Shown: positions 7,523-16,400 of the stretch, in pieces
Layout of the letters: the number at the start of each line of letters is the position of its first letter
How positions within the stretch are numbered: position 1 is the first letter of the stretch
From: Acidobacteria bacterium AB60
GTDB taxonomy: Bacteria; Acidobacteriota; Terriglobia; Terriglobales; Acidobacteriaceae
Direction: 5' to 3'
DNA length: 64,000 nucleotides
Assembly (NCBI GenBank): GCA_008682415.1
Contig: VANK01000017.1
Span: 49,802-113,801 of the forward strand
Made by a program: the position numbers and the translations under genes
The notes under the pieces: model-generated
The model's input: the letters and a program-made list of their open reading frames with translations, nothing else
The model's database searches: none
What the model was told of the DNA's origin: nothing

Positions 7523-8407
7523 CTACTCCGGCCCGCGCGGCAACTCCCGCCCGTGCACCGACCCATCTTCCGCCACCACATCCTCTACGGGCGCAGGCCT
7601 CTCCACCGGCATGGGGATCCTCAGTACCGAGCCGCTCACCGCCTCAGGCACCGGCTCCTCCTCCGTCACCTCTTTAGGCGGATCGATCCACAGGCACACG
7701 ATCCACCAGATCAACACCGCGATGTACACCGCGTTATTCGTGTTGAACAGCTTGTCGCGCAGCCCGATCACATGCTCGTACTCCTGCTGCGAGTGCGGTT
7801 GTGCCGTAGCCGCAATCCGCTCCCAGATCGCCTGGATCCCCAGCTGCGACAGCGACGCCGTCATCAGCCCAATCGCCACCTGCTGCGCCTTGCTCTTGAA
7901 CCCCGCCCCACTCCGCCGGCCGAACAAAATGACAAGCAGCCCCAGCCCGATGTTCTCCACATCCGCCAGCAGCATCGCCTTCTGCGCCAGCAACTGCGCC
8001 ACGTTCAGCGGCGGAGCCGATTTGAACGTCGCCCACGCCGGCCACTGGCCCCAGAACCGCAGCACCGCCGCGCCCGCCGCCATCAGCACCAGCGCGCCAA
8101 TCAGCCAGCTCACCCGCCGCGCCCCGCGGAACGCCCGCCGCGCCACCTCCACCACCACCATCAGGCTCACAAACGCGCCCGCCGCGGCCATGATGATGAA
8201 CACCTCGGCCATCGTCACCTGCGGCAGCCGCCCAAACAGCAAACGGCTGGTCAGCAGCCGCAGCGCCACCAGCGTGATGTTCACCGTGAACCACGGGAAC
8301 TGCCGCACGCGGTCGCGGCCCATCAACACCACCAGCAGCACCAGGTGCGCCGCAAACGTCAGCGTCCACAGAACTGAAAGCGCGGTAAAGGGAAATTGAA
8401 AGTGCAT
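7523..8407 (-). CDS. Membrane protein of unknown function
   Basis: A 294-residue protein starting MHFQFPFTALSVLWTLTFAA. I count about seven hydrophobic segments (residues ~5-25, 35-55, 60-80, 95-115, 150-170, 185-205, 225-245) and a charged, acidic/proline-rich C-terminal tail (~250-294). A start 10 codons upstream exists but breaks the hydrophobic N-terminus. I do not recognise the family; the topology (seven helices, short loops) recalls sensor or quinone-binding membrane proteins. The 220 bp between it and the phytochrome remnant hold nothing recognisable. Confidence 0.7.
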   Translation of the reverse strand: MHFQFPFTALSVLWTLTFAAHLVLLVVLMGRDRVRQFPWFTVNITLVALRLLTSRLLFGRLPQVTMAEVFIIMAAAGAFVSLMVVVEVARRAFRGARRVSWLIGALVLMAAGAAVLRFWGQWPAWATFKSAPPLNVAQLLAQKAMLLADVENIGLGLLVILFGRRSGAGFKSKAQQVAIGLMTASLSQLGIQAIWERIAATAQPHSQQEYEHVIGLRDKLFNTNNAVYIAVLIWWIVCLWIDPPKEVTEEEPVPEAVSGSVLRIPMPVERPAPVEDVVAEDGSVHGRELPRGPE

Positions 8408-8512
8408 TCCGTGCCATCCCGGCCGCAGCGCAAGCACCTCAGGCCAGCTTTCAGTCTAAACGCCTCAGACGCCCTCCCCTACACCGGCAGAGCCCTCCGG
8501 CAGCACTCGCCC

Positions 8513-9556
8513 TCAGTCGCTCCGCTCAACTCGCCCCTGGCTCTCCGGCAAATCAACTTCAAGACAGCCAACCGTAAACGCAAAGGGAAAGGGCCCGGGA
8601 TCCTCCGTTCTGTACAGGCCATCGAAGAAGACAAAAGCTCGTCTTCCGGCAGGCCCGTCAAGCTGGAACGATGGCTTCCATCCACCTGAATGCCACCCGC
8701 GATCCGCCGCGGTTTGAATCTGCCTCGGAGTGCCCCACGCGCAAAGCTTTTTGGATGGAGCCTCGGCTCGGCACCACCAAAGCCCCGTCTCGGGCGGCGG
8801 CGCCCCCGTGCCCATCCAGACGCGCGAATACACAGCCTCGAACCCGACCTCGCCTTGCCGAACGCAGAAATCGAACATCTTCATCTCCGCGGGCGCAAAC
8901 ATCTCATGCTGCGACCAGCCGGTCCGCCCGTCGCGGCTCTCCGCATAGCCATGCACAAGATAATCCTCATGGTTCGATCCCGCCACGAACCACATCTTCC
9001 ATCGGTCCTCGTGGTAGATCAGGTTCGGTTCGTACACGCTCCCGTGCTCCCAATCCTCCTCGGCGGCGAAGGCCGGCTCCGCCTGATCCACCCACTCCTC
9101 CCCATCCCATTCCAGAAATCCAATCGTGTACGGCCCCCACACATTCTCCGCCGCGCCTGCGTAATAGATACGCTCCACCCACCTCTCCTCCCCCGGGTCC
9201 CAGCCGCGCACATACGAAGGACAGTGACGTCCGCCCTTACCATCCCAGTTCCCGCTCCGGCTGCGGCCGGCAAGCGGTCTCAGGCTCCCGTCCGCTTCCC
9301 GAACCAGCGTCCAGCCCCGCACAGAGAGCGGCGCGTCAGGGGCCAGGCAAGCGCTGTAGAGATCCGTCGCGCCGTATCCCTTCGGCTGACCGGCCAGGTA
9401 CATCCACCACTGGTTGCCTCTCTTCACAACGCACGCATCCGTCACCTCCGCGCCGCCTGACCCGGTGGCCGCATCGCGGGGATCGAAGATCTTCGTTTCA
9501 GTCCCCGGCGGCATGTCACCGGAATCGGCCAATAAGTCGCGGAAGTCGTCGGGCAT
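8513..9556 (-). CDS. Predicted beta-propeller protein, glycosidase-like (GH43/GH130 fold)
   Basis: A 347-residue cytosolic protein with no signal peptide. It is rich in aromatic blade-like repeats (GNQWWMYLAGQPKGYGATDL; VYEPNLIYHEDRWKMWFVAG; GWKPSFQLDGPAGRRAFVFF), the pattern of five-bladed propellers in GH32/43/62/130-type enzymes. Acidic residues occur in the expected strands (DACVVKRGNQWW, EPNLIYHED), but I cannot fix the catalytic set. It is divergent from the TetR gene across two palindromes and is the likely target of that regulator, perhaps a sugar-processing gene. Confidence 0.6.
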   Translation of the reverse strand: MPDDFRDLLADSGDMPPGTETKIFDPRDAATGSGGAEVTDACVVKRGNQWWMYLAGQPKGYGATDLYSACLAPDAPLSVRGWTLVREADGSLRPLAGRSRSGNWDGKGGRHCPSYVRGWDPGEERWVERIYYAGAAENVWGPYTIGFLEWDGEEWVDQAEPAFAAEEDWEHGSVYEPNLIYHEDRWKMWFVAGSNHEDYLVHGYAESRDGRTGWSQHEMFAPAEMKMFDFCVRQGEVGFEAVYSRVWMGTGAPPPETGLWWCRAEAPSKKLCAWGTPRQIQTAADRGWHSGGWKPSFQLDGPAGRRAFVFFDGLYRTEDPGPFPFAFTVGCLEVDLPESQGRVERSD

Positions 9557-9584
9557 GGAGCTACCCCTCCAAACGCTGCAATTA

Positions 9585-9601
9585 TTCGTACATCATACGA
9601 A
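9585..9601. promoter_or_regulatory. Palindromic operator 1 (TetR-type)
   Basis: Perfect inverted repeat TTCGTA-N5-TACGAA between the divergent propeller gene (start 9556) and TetR gene (start 9627). Confidence 0.65.
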
Positions 9602-9609
9602 CAAGCAAA

Positions 9610-9624
9610 TCGTATCATGTACGA
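9610..9624. promoter_or_regulatory. Palindromic operator 2 (TetR-type)
   Basis: Perfect inverted repeat TCGTA-N5-TACGA, the same core and spacer as operator 1. Its centre is 24 bp from the first, and it lies 2 bp before the TetR start codon, which fits autorepression. Confidence 0.65.
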
Positions 9625-9626
9625 AT

Positions 9627-10376
9627 ATGCCGCGGACGAAGATTCCCGACCTGATCTGGCTGCGCCCCCAACCCAACGACCGCCGCCCCCGCTTCAGTCG
9701 CGAGCAGATCACCGCCGCGGCCCTCAAGGTCGCCGCAACCGAAGGCTTCCACGCCGTCACCATGAAACGCATCGCACAGGAACTCGACTGCAGCACCATG
9801 GCGCTCTACTACTACGTGCGCACCAAGGCCGACATCGTGGCCCTCATGCACGACGCAATCCTTGCCGAGCTCCTGCTTCCCCAACTGCCCGCAAACTGGC
9901 GCCAGGCCGTATGTGCCATCGCCCGCCGCACCCGGGATGTCCTGCTGTGCCACCCCTGGTCCATCGCCTCGTTCCATGACGCGCAGTTTGGCCCCAACGC
10001 CATGCGCCACGTCGAACAATCCTTGGCCGCCCTCGACCCCCTCAAGCTGCGTCGCAAGGACAAACTCACCCTCTGGGCCATCGTCGACGCCTACGTCTTC
10101 GGCAGCGCCGTGCGCACCGCCGCATCGCTCGCGCGCATGGCCGCCAGCAAACACAACCCCGCTCTCCTCGCCGACGCGAAGGCATTCACCAGACAGCAAC
10201 TGGCAACCGGCCAATTCCCCCGCCTCGCCTCCTTTGAGCCGGCCGGACCCCTGCAGGATCAATTCGCCCCCACCCGGAAGGCGGCCCAGCATCGCACCGC
10301 AGCCCTGGCCGCTCAATTCGAGAAAGGTCTGCACGCCATCCTCGACGGACTCGTGGTAAGCATGCATCTCCGTTAA
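9627..10376 (+). CDS. TetR/AcrR family regulator
   Basis: A 249-residue repressor-type protein. The N-terminal helix-turn-helix reads RFSREQITAAALKVAATEGF..VTMKRIAQELDCSTMALYYYV (about residues 21-63), with the typical ALYYYV recognition helix. The rest is helical and similar in shape to the TetR_C ligand-binding domain. The ATG at 9627 is used because a 71-codon in-frame upstream extension runs through the operator region. Two matching palindromes precede it. Effector unknown; targets are likely itself and the divergent propeller gene. Confidence 0.88.
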   Translation: MPRTKIPDLIWLRPQPNDRRPRFSREQITAAALKVAATEGFHAVTMKRIAQELDCSTMALYYYVRTKADIVALMHDAILAELLLPQLPANWRQAVCAIARRTRDVLLCHPWSIASFHDAQFGPNAMRHVEQSLAALDPLKLRRKDKLTLWAIVDAYVFGSAVRTAASLARMAASKHNPALLADAKAFTRQQLATGQFPRLASFEPAGPLQDQFAPTRKAAQHRTAALAAQFEKGLHAILDGLVVSMHLR

Positions 10377-10643
10377 TTCGCCGGGGAAATCCCCACTGCA
10401 CTGTCTTCCTGAGGACCGCAGGGGACGAAGGATCTGCCGTGAAAATTCCTCCCATCCCAAAAAAAGTCCCGCTCCTCCAGAGGCCTGTCATCCCGCACCC
10501 TGAGCGCAGCGAAGGGGAAGGGATCCGCAGTTGCTCTTGTTGTTGCTTTTTTTCATGCTCCTGGGTGCCGCAAGCCCGCTCCTCCACAGAGGTGTCATCC
10601 CGCACCCTGAGCACAGCGAAGGGTACAGGATCCACCGCCACAA

Positions 10644-11015
10644 TTCCTCCTATTTCACAAAGGCCCGCTCCCCCACAGAGGTGTCATCCCGTAGCGCAGC
10701 GGAGGGATCCGCAGTTGCTCTTGTTGTTGCTTTTTTCATGCTCGTGGGTGCCGCAAGCGCGCCATGGAGCCTGCGGTTGCCTTCCCGCCCAATCGGACCA
10801 GTCTTGTCGCACGACGAAGGATCCCCAGAACGCAACTCTCCCCAGTTCCCACGATTCATTCGCGTCGATGGAGAGCCCCTCAACCGAAGGGAGCCGTGGC
10901 CTTCAGGCCACGGACCAAGCCACAACCAAATCCCCCGCGCGACCCACAAAACCCTGCCCGCGGTGACCCGCCACCCCCGGGCGGAACGCACACCCCTCCG
11001 CGTCGGCCCTCCGGT
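10644..11015. repeat. Long direct repeat, copy 1
   Basis: Nearly the same sequence as 11284-11630, in direct orientation. This copy has about 40 bp extra near 10944-10985. It contains the hairpin CCGTGGCC-TTCA-GGCCACGG (10894-10913). The window from 10377 to 11857 has no convincing gene; it is built from these long copies plus a shorter unit (TCATCCCGCACCCTGAGCGC, then AGCGAAGGG and GGATCCGC) at about 10488, 10594, 10683, 11237 and 11326. Confidence 0.9.
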
Positions 11016-11283
11016 TCCACCCTTCGCCTTCGAATAAGCTGTCACACCCGGAACGAGACTCTCAAAGTTCGCGACGCATTCACGTCAACCGAGCGCTTCT
11101 GCCGGGGGGATCCGTAGTCATCAAACCACAAATCCTCCCGACACCCTCAGCGCTGTCTTCCTGAGGACCGCAGGGACAAAGGATCCGCCCTGAAGATTCC
11201 TCCTATTTCACAAAAGCCCGCTCCCCCACAGAGGTGTCATCCCGCACCCTGAGCGCAGCGAAGGGGAAGGGATCCGCCCCGAC

Positions 11284-11630
11284 GATTCCTCCTATTTCAC
11301 AAAAGCCCGCTCCCCCACAGAAGTGTCATCCCGCACCCTGAGCGCAGCGAAGGGGGAGGGATCCGCAGTTGCTCTTGTTGTTGCTTTTTTCATGCTCGTG
11401 GGTGCCGCAAGCGCGCCATGGAGCCTGCGGTTGCCTTCCCGCCCGATCGGACCAGTCTTGTCGCACGACGAAGGTTCCCCAGAACGCAACTCTCCCCAAT
11501 TCCCACGATTCATTCGCGTCGATGGAGAACCCCTCAACCGGAGGGAGCCGTGGCCTTCAGGCCACGGACCAAGCCACAACCAAATCCCCCGCGCGGAACG
11601 CACACCCCTCCGCGTCGGCCCTCCGGTTTC
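11284..11630. repeat. Long direct repeat, copy 2
   Basis: The second copy of the 10644-11015 block, with scattered substitutions and a ~40-bp deletion. Its hairpin is at 11548-11567. Open frames across it read the repeat in several directions and show no codon structure, so I call no gene. Confidence 0.9.
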
Positions 11631-11857
11631 TCAACTATGCCTGCGAAGGACGACCTCAACCTCGGCGGTTGACCAACCACGACGAAGCCTAAAAGCCCAC
11701 ATCTGCCAGAGCGTAATCACGGCCGTCAGGCTGCGGAACCAAGCCACAACGCAGAGCGTGCACGCAACCGGGCGCCCCAAGCCAGGGCACGTCGGGTAAC
11801 CCGGAGATCCGGACAGACATCGGCCGAAGAATTGGAATGGAAGTTGAGGGGGGATGG

Positions 11858-11931
11858 TGCGCCCGGAGAGATTCGAACTCCCGACCTAATGCTCCGGAGG
11901 CATTCGCTCTATCCAGCTGAGCTACGGGCGC
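11858..11931 (-). tRNA. tRNA-Arg (anticodon CCG)
   Basis: A complete 74-nt cloverleaf on the minus strand. The acceptor GCGCCCG pairs with CGGGCGC, the D-arm has GCTC..GAGC, and the anticodon stem is AATGC/GCATT around loop CTCCGGA (anticodon CCG). The T-arm is GGGAG-TTCGAAT-CTCTC. CCA is not encoded. It lies at the edge of the repeat region, which makes its 3' end a possible integration site, although no integrase is seen. Confidence 0.96.
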
Positions 11932-11983
11932 GCCTCTCCAGAATACCGCACAAATTCCCTCGGCGAGTCCGGCGCCCCCTCAG

Positions 11984-12028
11984 GTTCCTATTCCTATTCC
12001 CTATTCCCCGTTCCCTATTCCCTATCCC
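11984..12028. repeat. Heptamer array TTCCCTA/TTCCCTG
   Basis: About six imperfect units of TTCCCTA with period 7 between the tRNA and the DUF4242 gene. Confidence 0.85.
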
Positions 12029-12180
12029 GCCATCTTCGCCACATATTCGCCTCAACCCAATTGGACCGATTCGCTCGTTTTACTACATATGCAGTGCGAT
12101 TTCTCCACGAAAATTAGGCGAAACCGGCCCTCCTCCGGTATGTAGGTCAGGGCCCCAATTCCCTTCTGGAGCACGTCCCA

Positions 12181-12453
12181 ATGCCCAAATACGTCATCGA
12201 ACGGGAGATTCCAGGCGCCGGAAGCCTCTCCCCCGAACAGCTCAAAGCCGTCTCCCAGACCTCCTGCGGCGTCCTCCGAAACCTCGGCCCCGAGATCCAG
12301 TGGGTCCAAAGCTATGTCACTGATAACAAAATCTATTGCATCTACAACGCCCCCAGCGAGGAGCTCATCCGCGAGCACGCCCGCCAGGGCGGCTTCCCGG
12401 CCAACGCCATCTCCCAGGTGCGCACCGTCATCGACCCGACCACCTCGGAGTAG
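12181..12453 (+). CDS. DUF4242 protein (SCO4226-like, possible metal binding)
   Basis: A 90-residue small alpha/beta-barrel-like protein. Family signatures are MPKYVIEREIPGAG at the start and the central IQWVQSYVTDNKIYCIY, followed by EHARQGGFPANAISQVRTVI. The Streptomyces relative SCO4226 binds nickel; metal binding here is by homology only. GGAG lies 9 nt before the ATG. It is a single gene with no operon partner. Confidence 0.88.
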   Translation: MPKYVIEREIPGAGSLSPEQLKAVSQTSCGVLRNLGPEIQWVQSYVTDNKIYCIYNAPSEELIREHARQGGFPANAISQVRTVIDPTTSE

Positions 12454-12700
12454 GTGTCGCGTTTTCTGACGTTTACGAGCAGCCCGCTCACTCGAACGGC
12501 TGCGGCGGCCGAGACCCTCGCTCTACGCCAGCTCCATTTCTTGTCAATAGGTCAAAATGGGAACGGACGCCATAATGCGGGATTTGGACCCGAACTCCCG
12601 AACCCTCAATGATTTGTGAAATAAAGAAAGCACCACTTTCTTGCCTCTCGTTTGGAGGTTAACTCCTGGGACCTGCCATACTGGTCTTGCAGTCAAAGAG

Positions 12701-12734
12701 GGCCCGTCGGCGCTCCCGGCGGGCCTTCTCCTTT
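12701..12734 (+). terminator. Hairpin terminator downstream of DUF4242
   Basis: Stem GGCCCGTCGG / CCGGCGGGCC (one G-U pair), five-base loop, then TTCTCCTTT. Confidence 0.6.
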
Positions 12735-12800
12735 GCACGTGAACAGTGAAAACCCATGCTCGCGCCTCCGGTTCTTCTGTCGCGAGCGACGCCCGATTCC

Positions 12801-12816
12801 CGTGAGTTGAATCACA
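12801..12816. promoter_or_regulatory. CRP/FNR-type binding site upstream of the KAP unit
   Basis: CGTGA-GTTGAA-TCACA, one base off the TGTGA-N6-TCACA consensus. The 19-nt core GTGAGTTGAATCACATTCG recurs in inverted orientation at 62552-62570. It lies about 240 bp before the gene at 13055. Confidence 0.5.
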
Positions 12817-13054
12817 TTCGCGCACGGAAATGCACGAATTTGACTCCAACCCAAACAAAACAATCAATTTGCTCGTTTTTTATTCGTGCGCGGGCGACAT
12901 TTTCAAAAAATCCTTCCCGAGCCTCCGAAGCCGCTAAAAAGGGCGAGGGCGGCGGCGGAAACTTGTCTTGCATATTCCCAGCCCGTGTGGGAGGCTGGGG
13001 CCACCACTCAGTCTTGTGGAGCAGCACGAGTCCTCCTCGCAGGAGTCTTCCCCT

Positions 13055-13492
13055 ATGGACGCGACCGCTGTCGGCGAATGGCTCCGGATCGTTCTCGGTC
13101 CGGTGATCCTGATCTTTCTAGGCGTACTCCTGTTCCTGCTCGTCTCCGAGCTGATCCGGCTGTCGCGGGAGGAGGACTTCCCGCGGTTTGAGTCGAACTG
13201 GGGCGGGCTGGGGCGGGGCCTGGGCGGTTGGAGCGTGAACCGCACCATGGTGATCGGCCTCCTGGCGCTCGGAACGCTGCTGCTGTTCGGGTCGGTGAGC
13301 TACCTGGTGGTGTCGCGCGCCGCAAGCCCGGCGGCGGCCGAGGGAGCAAAGAAGAGCGAGGGGACCCCCGACAGCGCAAAGCCTCCGGACACGAAGAGTC
13401 CAGAAGCGAAGAGCCCGGAGGCGAAGGCGGCGCCGGCAAAAGACAGCGCGGCCGGCAGCAGCGAACCTGCGGCGCCCAAGGGAAAGGAGTAG
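13055..13492 (+). CDS. Small two-helix membrane protein, partner of the KAP-like NTPase
   Basis: A 145-residue protein with two strong membrane segments (residues ~10-30, VLGPVILIFLGVLLFLLVSE; ~64-84, MVIGLLALGTLLLFGSVSYL). Its C-terminus is Ala/Pro/Lys-rich and low-complexity, with a KSPEAK direct repeat. AGGAG precedes the ATG at 13055. The gene ends 4 nt before the NTPase start, and its last codons carry that gene's AAAGGAG, so the two are one operon. No family recognised. The lysine-rich tail could contact the NTPase or the envelope; that is inference. Confidence 0.72.
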   Translation: MDATAVGEWLRIVLGPVILIFLGVLLFLLVSELIRLSREEDFPRFESNWGGLGRGLGGWSVNRTMVIGLLALGTLLLFGSVSYLVVSRAASPAAAEGAKKSEGTPDSAKPPDTKSPEAKSPEAKAAPAKDSAAGSSEPAAPKGKE

Positions 13493-13496
13493 CGCG

Positions 13497-16400
13497 GTGG
13501 CGATTACCTACACCGCTCCCTCCGAACCTCTTGCGGGACCTCCCGGAGGGGAAACGGCGGCCACGCCCCCTGTGATTGCGGCGACGCTGGCGCGGCGAAG
13601 GCTGCTGGACATCATTGAGCGCTACTGCAGGCGGCAGATCGCGGGCCGGTCGGTGTTGATTGCGGGCCACCGGGGCGCGGGCAAGACGACGCTGGTGAAG
13701 TCGGCGATCGAGGAGCTGCGCGGTCGGCAGCACCTGGGCCAGGCGGCCATCCCCCTGTACGTGCAGATTCACGGCCCCGACCTGCTGGGAGGGGAGACGG
13801 TGCTGGGGCCGCAGGGGGACAGCGCCCAGAGCGCGGCCAAGCCCGCGGACGGGAGCCCGGGCACAGCGAGCGGGCCCAATCCTACGCCGGCCGCCGGTCC
13901 CGCGCCTGCGGACGGCACGACGAAGCAGAAGGACCGGGACGAGATCGACCAGGCGCTGACGTCGCTGCGGGTGCTGACGATCGCGCTCCATCGGGCCTTT
14001 GTGACGGATCTGGGCTGGTCGTTCGAGCGAGGGGTAAGCCCGCAGCAGTTGGAGGAGGCCAGGCGGCCGCACAAGCGCCGTTCCGACGACCTGCAGGAGC
14101 TGGCCGCGCAACTGCGACTGGACTTCGATGACCTGGTGGAGACCGACGGGCTGCGCTGGATGTGGGACCGGGCCGGCTTCCTGGACCAGGGCGTGCTGCG
14201 GCGCGACGTTTCGGCGGAGGAGACGGGGACGCGGTACTTCAGCAAGCAGGGATTGCTGGAGATTGTGGCGGCGAGCTGCGTGAGCGATTCCTATGCGCGC
14301 AGCGTGGCCAAGATCGACGATGCGGACAAGTTCAAGGCAGAGGCCGAGGTCAGGCAGACGCACGAGATCGAGAAGCTGGCCGAGAAGAAGGAGCTGATGA
14401 ACGCGGTGGCCGGCATTCTGGCCGGCGGCGTGGCGGGAGGCGGGGCGGCGCTGGCCAAGAACGGGCCGCTGGCGGGGCTGCTGTTCGTGGTATCGGCGGT
14501 GGTGACCACGCTGCTGTTGAACTACACCTCGGTGCGCAGCCGATCGCGGACGCGGTCGCGGGAGAAGAACATCCAGTGGGACCGCTCGGTGGCGTCGCTG
14601 GACCTGATGCTGCCACTCTCCATTGCGCGAGTTCTGGATGCAGGGCGCGCGCCGGTGTTCGTGATCGACGAGCTGGACAAGGTGAACGAGATCGAGGAGA
14701 AGCTGGAGCGGCTGATCAACCGGCTGAAGCATATTGTTGCCGATCGCGCGCTGTTCTGCTTTCTCGTGGACCGGACGTACTTCGAGCGGATTCAGACGAT
14801 CAGCCGGGTGGAGCCGCAGCGCAAGGAGCACACGTTCTTCTCCGAACGTCTGTACGTGATCGCGACGCCGGGCCAGTGGCGGGCCTATCTTCAAACGATT
14901 CTCAAGGCCGGGACCACTCCGGAAGATCGTCTCGACCTGCTGGCGTTGACGTATGTGCTGCTGGCGCGATCGAAGATGCACGCGATCGATCTGCGGCGGG
15001 AGATCGAGGCGTTGCCGCGCAACGAAACATCGCCGAGCCTGCTGGATCTTCCCGACCTGCGCGGCCCGGACCTGTACCGGAACCTGATCTACATGCAGGC
15101 GGTTGTGGAGTTTGTGCTGGAGGAGGACGCGGTAAAGCGGCGGCTGCAGCGCGATCCGAACTTTGCGCAATCGATGCACGACGCTCTGTATTACCTGCTG
15201 CGGCAGTGGGAGCAGGACAAGCCGCCGGAGGTGAGGCCGGAGAAGGTGGAGGCGTATCTGCAGGCACGGATGGGCACGAACGAGAGCCGGCGCCGGGTCG
15301 CACAGGAAGGCGATGGCAAAGGGGAGGCGGCCGGGGAGGAGGACGATGCAGATCGCGCGTCGCTCTTGTCGGAGGTGGACTTCAGCGGGTTGTTCAATTC
15401 GGTGCTGCAGGCCGCGAATCTTCTCTCCGATCACGAGTCCTTCAAGACGAGCATTCAGGACAAGGTTGCGAAGAAGACTTTCGGCAGCGAGTGGACCGCC
15501 GTCGTGGACATGATTCCTGCGCATCCGCTGCTCCAGAAGGTCGGGGAAGAATGGCACTGGAAGTACGACATCAATGCGAACGCGGTCGAGGTTCCTGAGC
15601 CGGAGGCCGTGGTGGGCGCGGCGCCCGCCGTGCTGAAGCCCGCGGCGGTACAACAGGACCCGGTGGCGGACACACTGAACGTAATCCAGGAGGTGGAGCA
15701 GGTGGACGCGGCAATCCGGTTCTACACCAATGACCGGCTCACGCTGGAGTCGTTGGGATCGGAGCTGCGCCTGCTGCCGGTGGCGCCGACGTATGCCACG
15801 TTCCAGGCCTGCGCGAGCCAGTATCGCGCCAATGCGGGCGCCGGGCCCGTCGAGCAGACCTACGCTTCGCTGACAAGCGACAAGTCGATGATCCAGGAGT
15901 ACGCAGGCCTGGTGCGTGGCTCGCTGGCGGCGATGAAGCGGACGATTCTGCTGGGAGAGTTTCTGAGCTGCGAACGGCACCGGGTGAGGACGGACGGCCC
16001 GGACCAAGCGGGCGCACCGGGGTCGCGGCTGCGTTCCGACATGTTGCGATTTGTGGCGCGGAACCTGGATTTTGCGCGGCTCAGAACGCCCCAGATCGAC
16101 GCGATGCTGGTGGAGTTCGACCGCGAGTTTGAGAAAGACGAGAGTCTCGTCGCCGCAGCGTTCCGGCTGGTGCACGACAGACCGGCGCCCCTGGACCGGG
16201 CGTGGATCCAGCAGTTCCCGCTGGGGATCAATCACGCGTACCAGAAGGTCCTCCCGCTGATCCTACGCGAAGCGGGGGACGAGGATTGGGTGAATGCATA
16301 CTTCAGGGGACGCGCGAATGCGATGATTCTGCACCTGCGCAACCGGCAGCCGCTGCGGCGGCTCTCGCTGCGCGATCTGCGGGTGCTGGTAACGGCGCGT

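Larger units (their letters stand above)
12454..13054. other. 600-bp gap with a terminator and a CRP/FNR-type site
   Basis: No credible gene. It holds a hairpin (12701-12725), a CRP/FNR-type palindrome (12801-12816), a weak promoter-like pair (TTGACT 12840, ATCAAT 12863) and an AT-rich stretch at 12830-12900, the probable promoter region of the downstream two-gene unit. A short stretch at 12580-12605 looks faintly tRNA-like but does not fold. Confidence 0.6.

Noticed and set aside
10439..11799. Several open frames of 80-175 codons in the repeat block
   Set aside because: They translate repeats in different frames, lack ribosome sites and repeat the same residues by duplication of DNA.
12575..12610. 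tRNA-like fragment (GGGATTTGGACCCGAACTCC)
   Set aside because: No matching acceptor, D or anticodon arms; at best a decayed 3' piece.
13053..16235. A 1060-codon open frame antisense to the KAP-like NTPase
   Set aside because: It is the mirror of a GC-rich gene: Arg/His/Leu-rich, no domains, no ribosome site, and the sense frame has Walker motifs.
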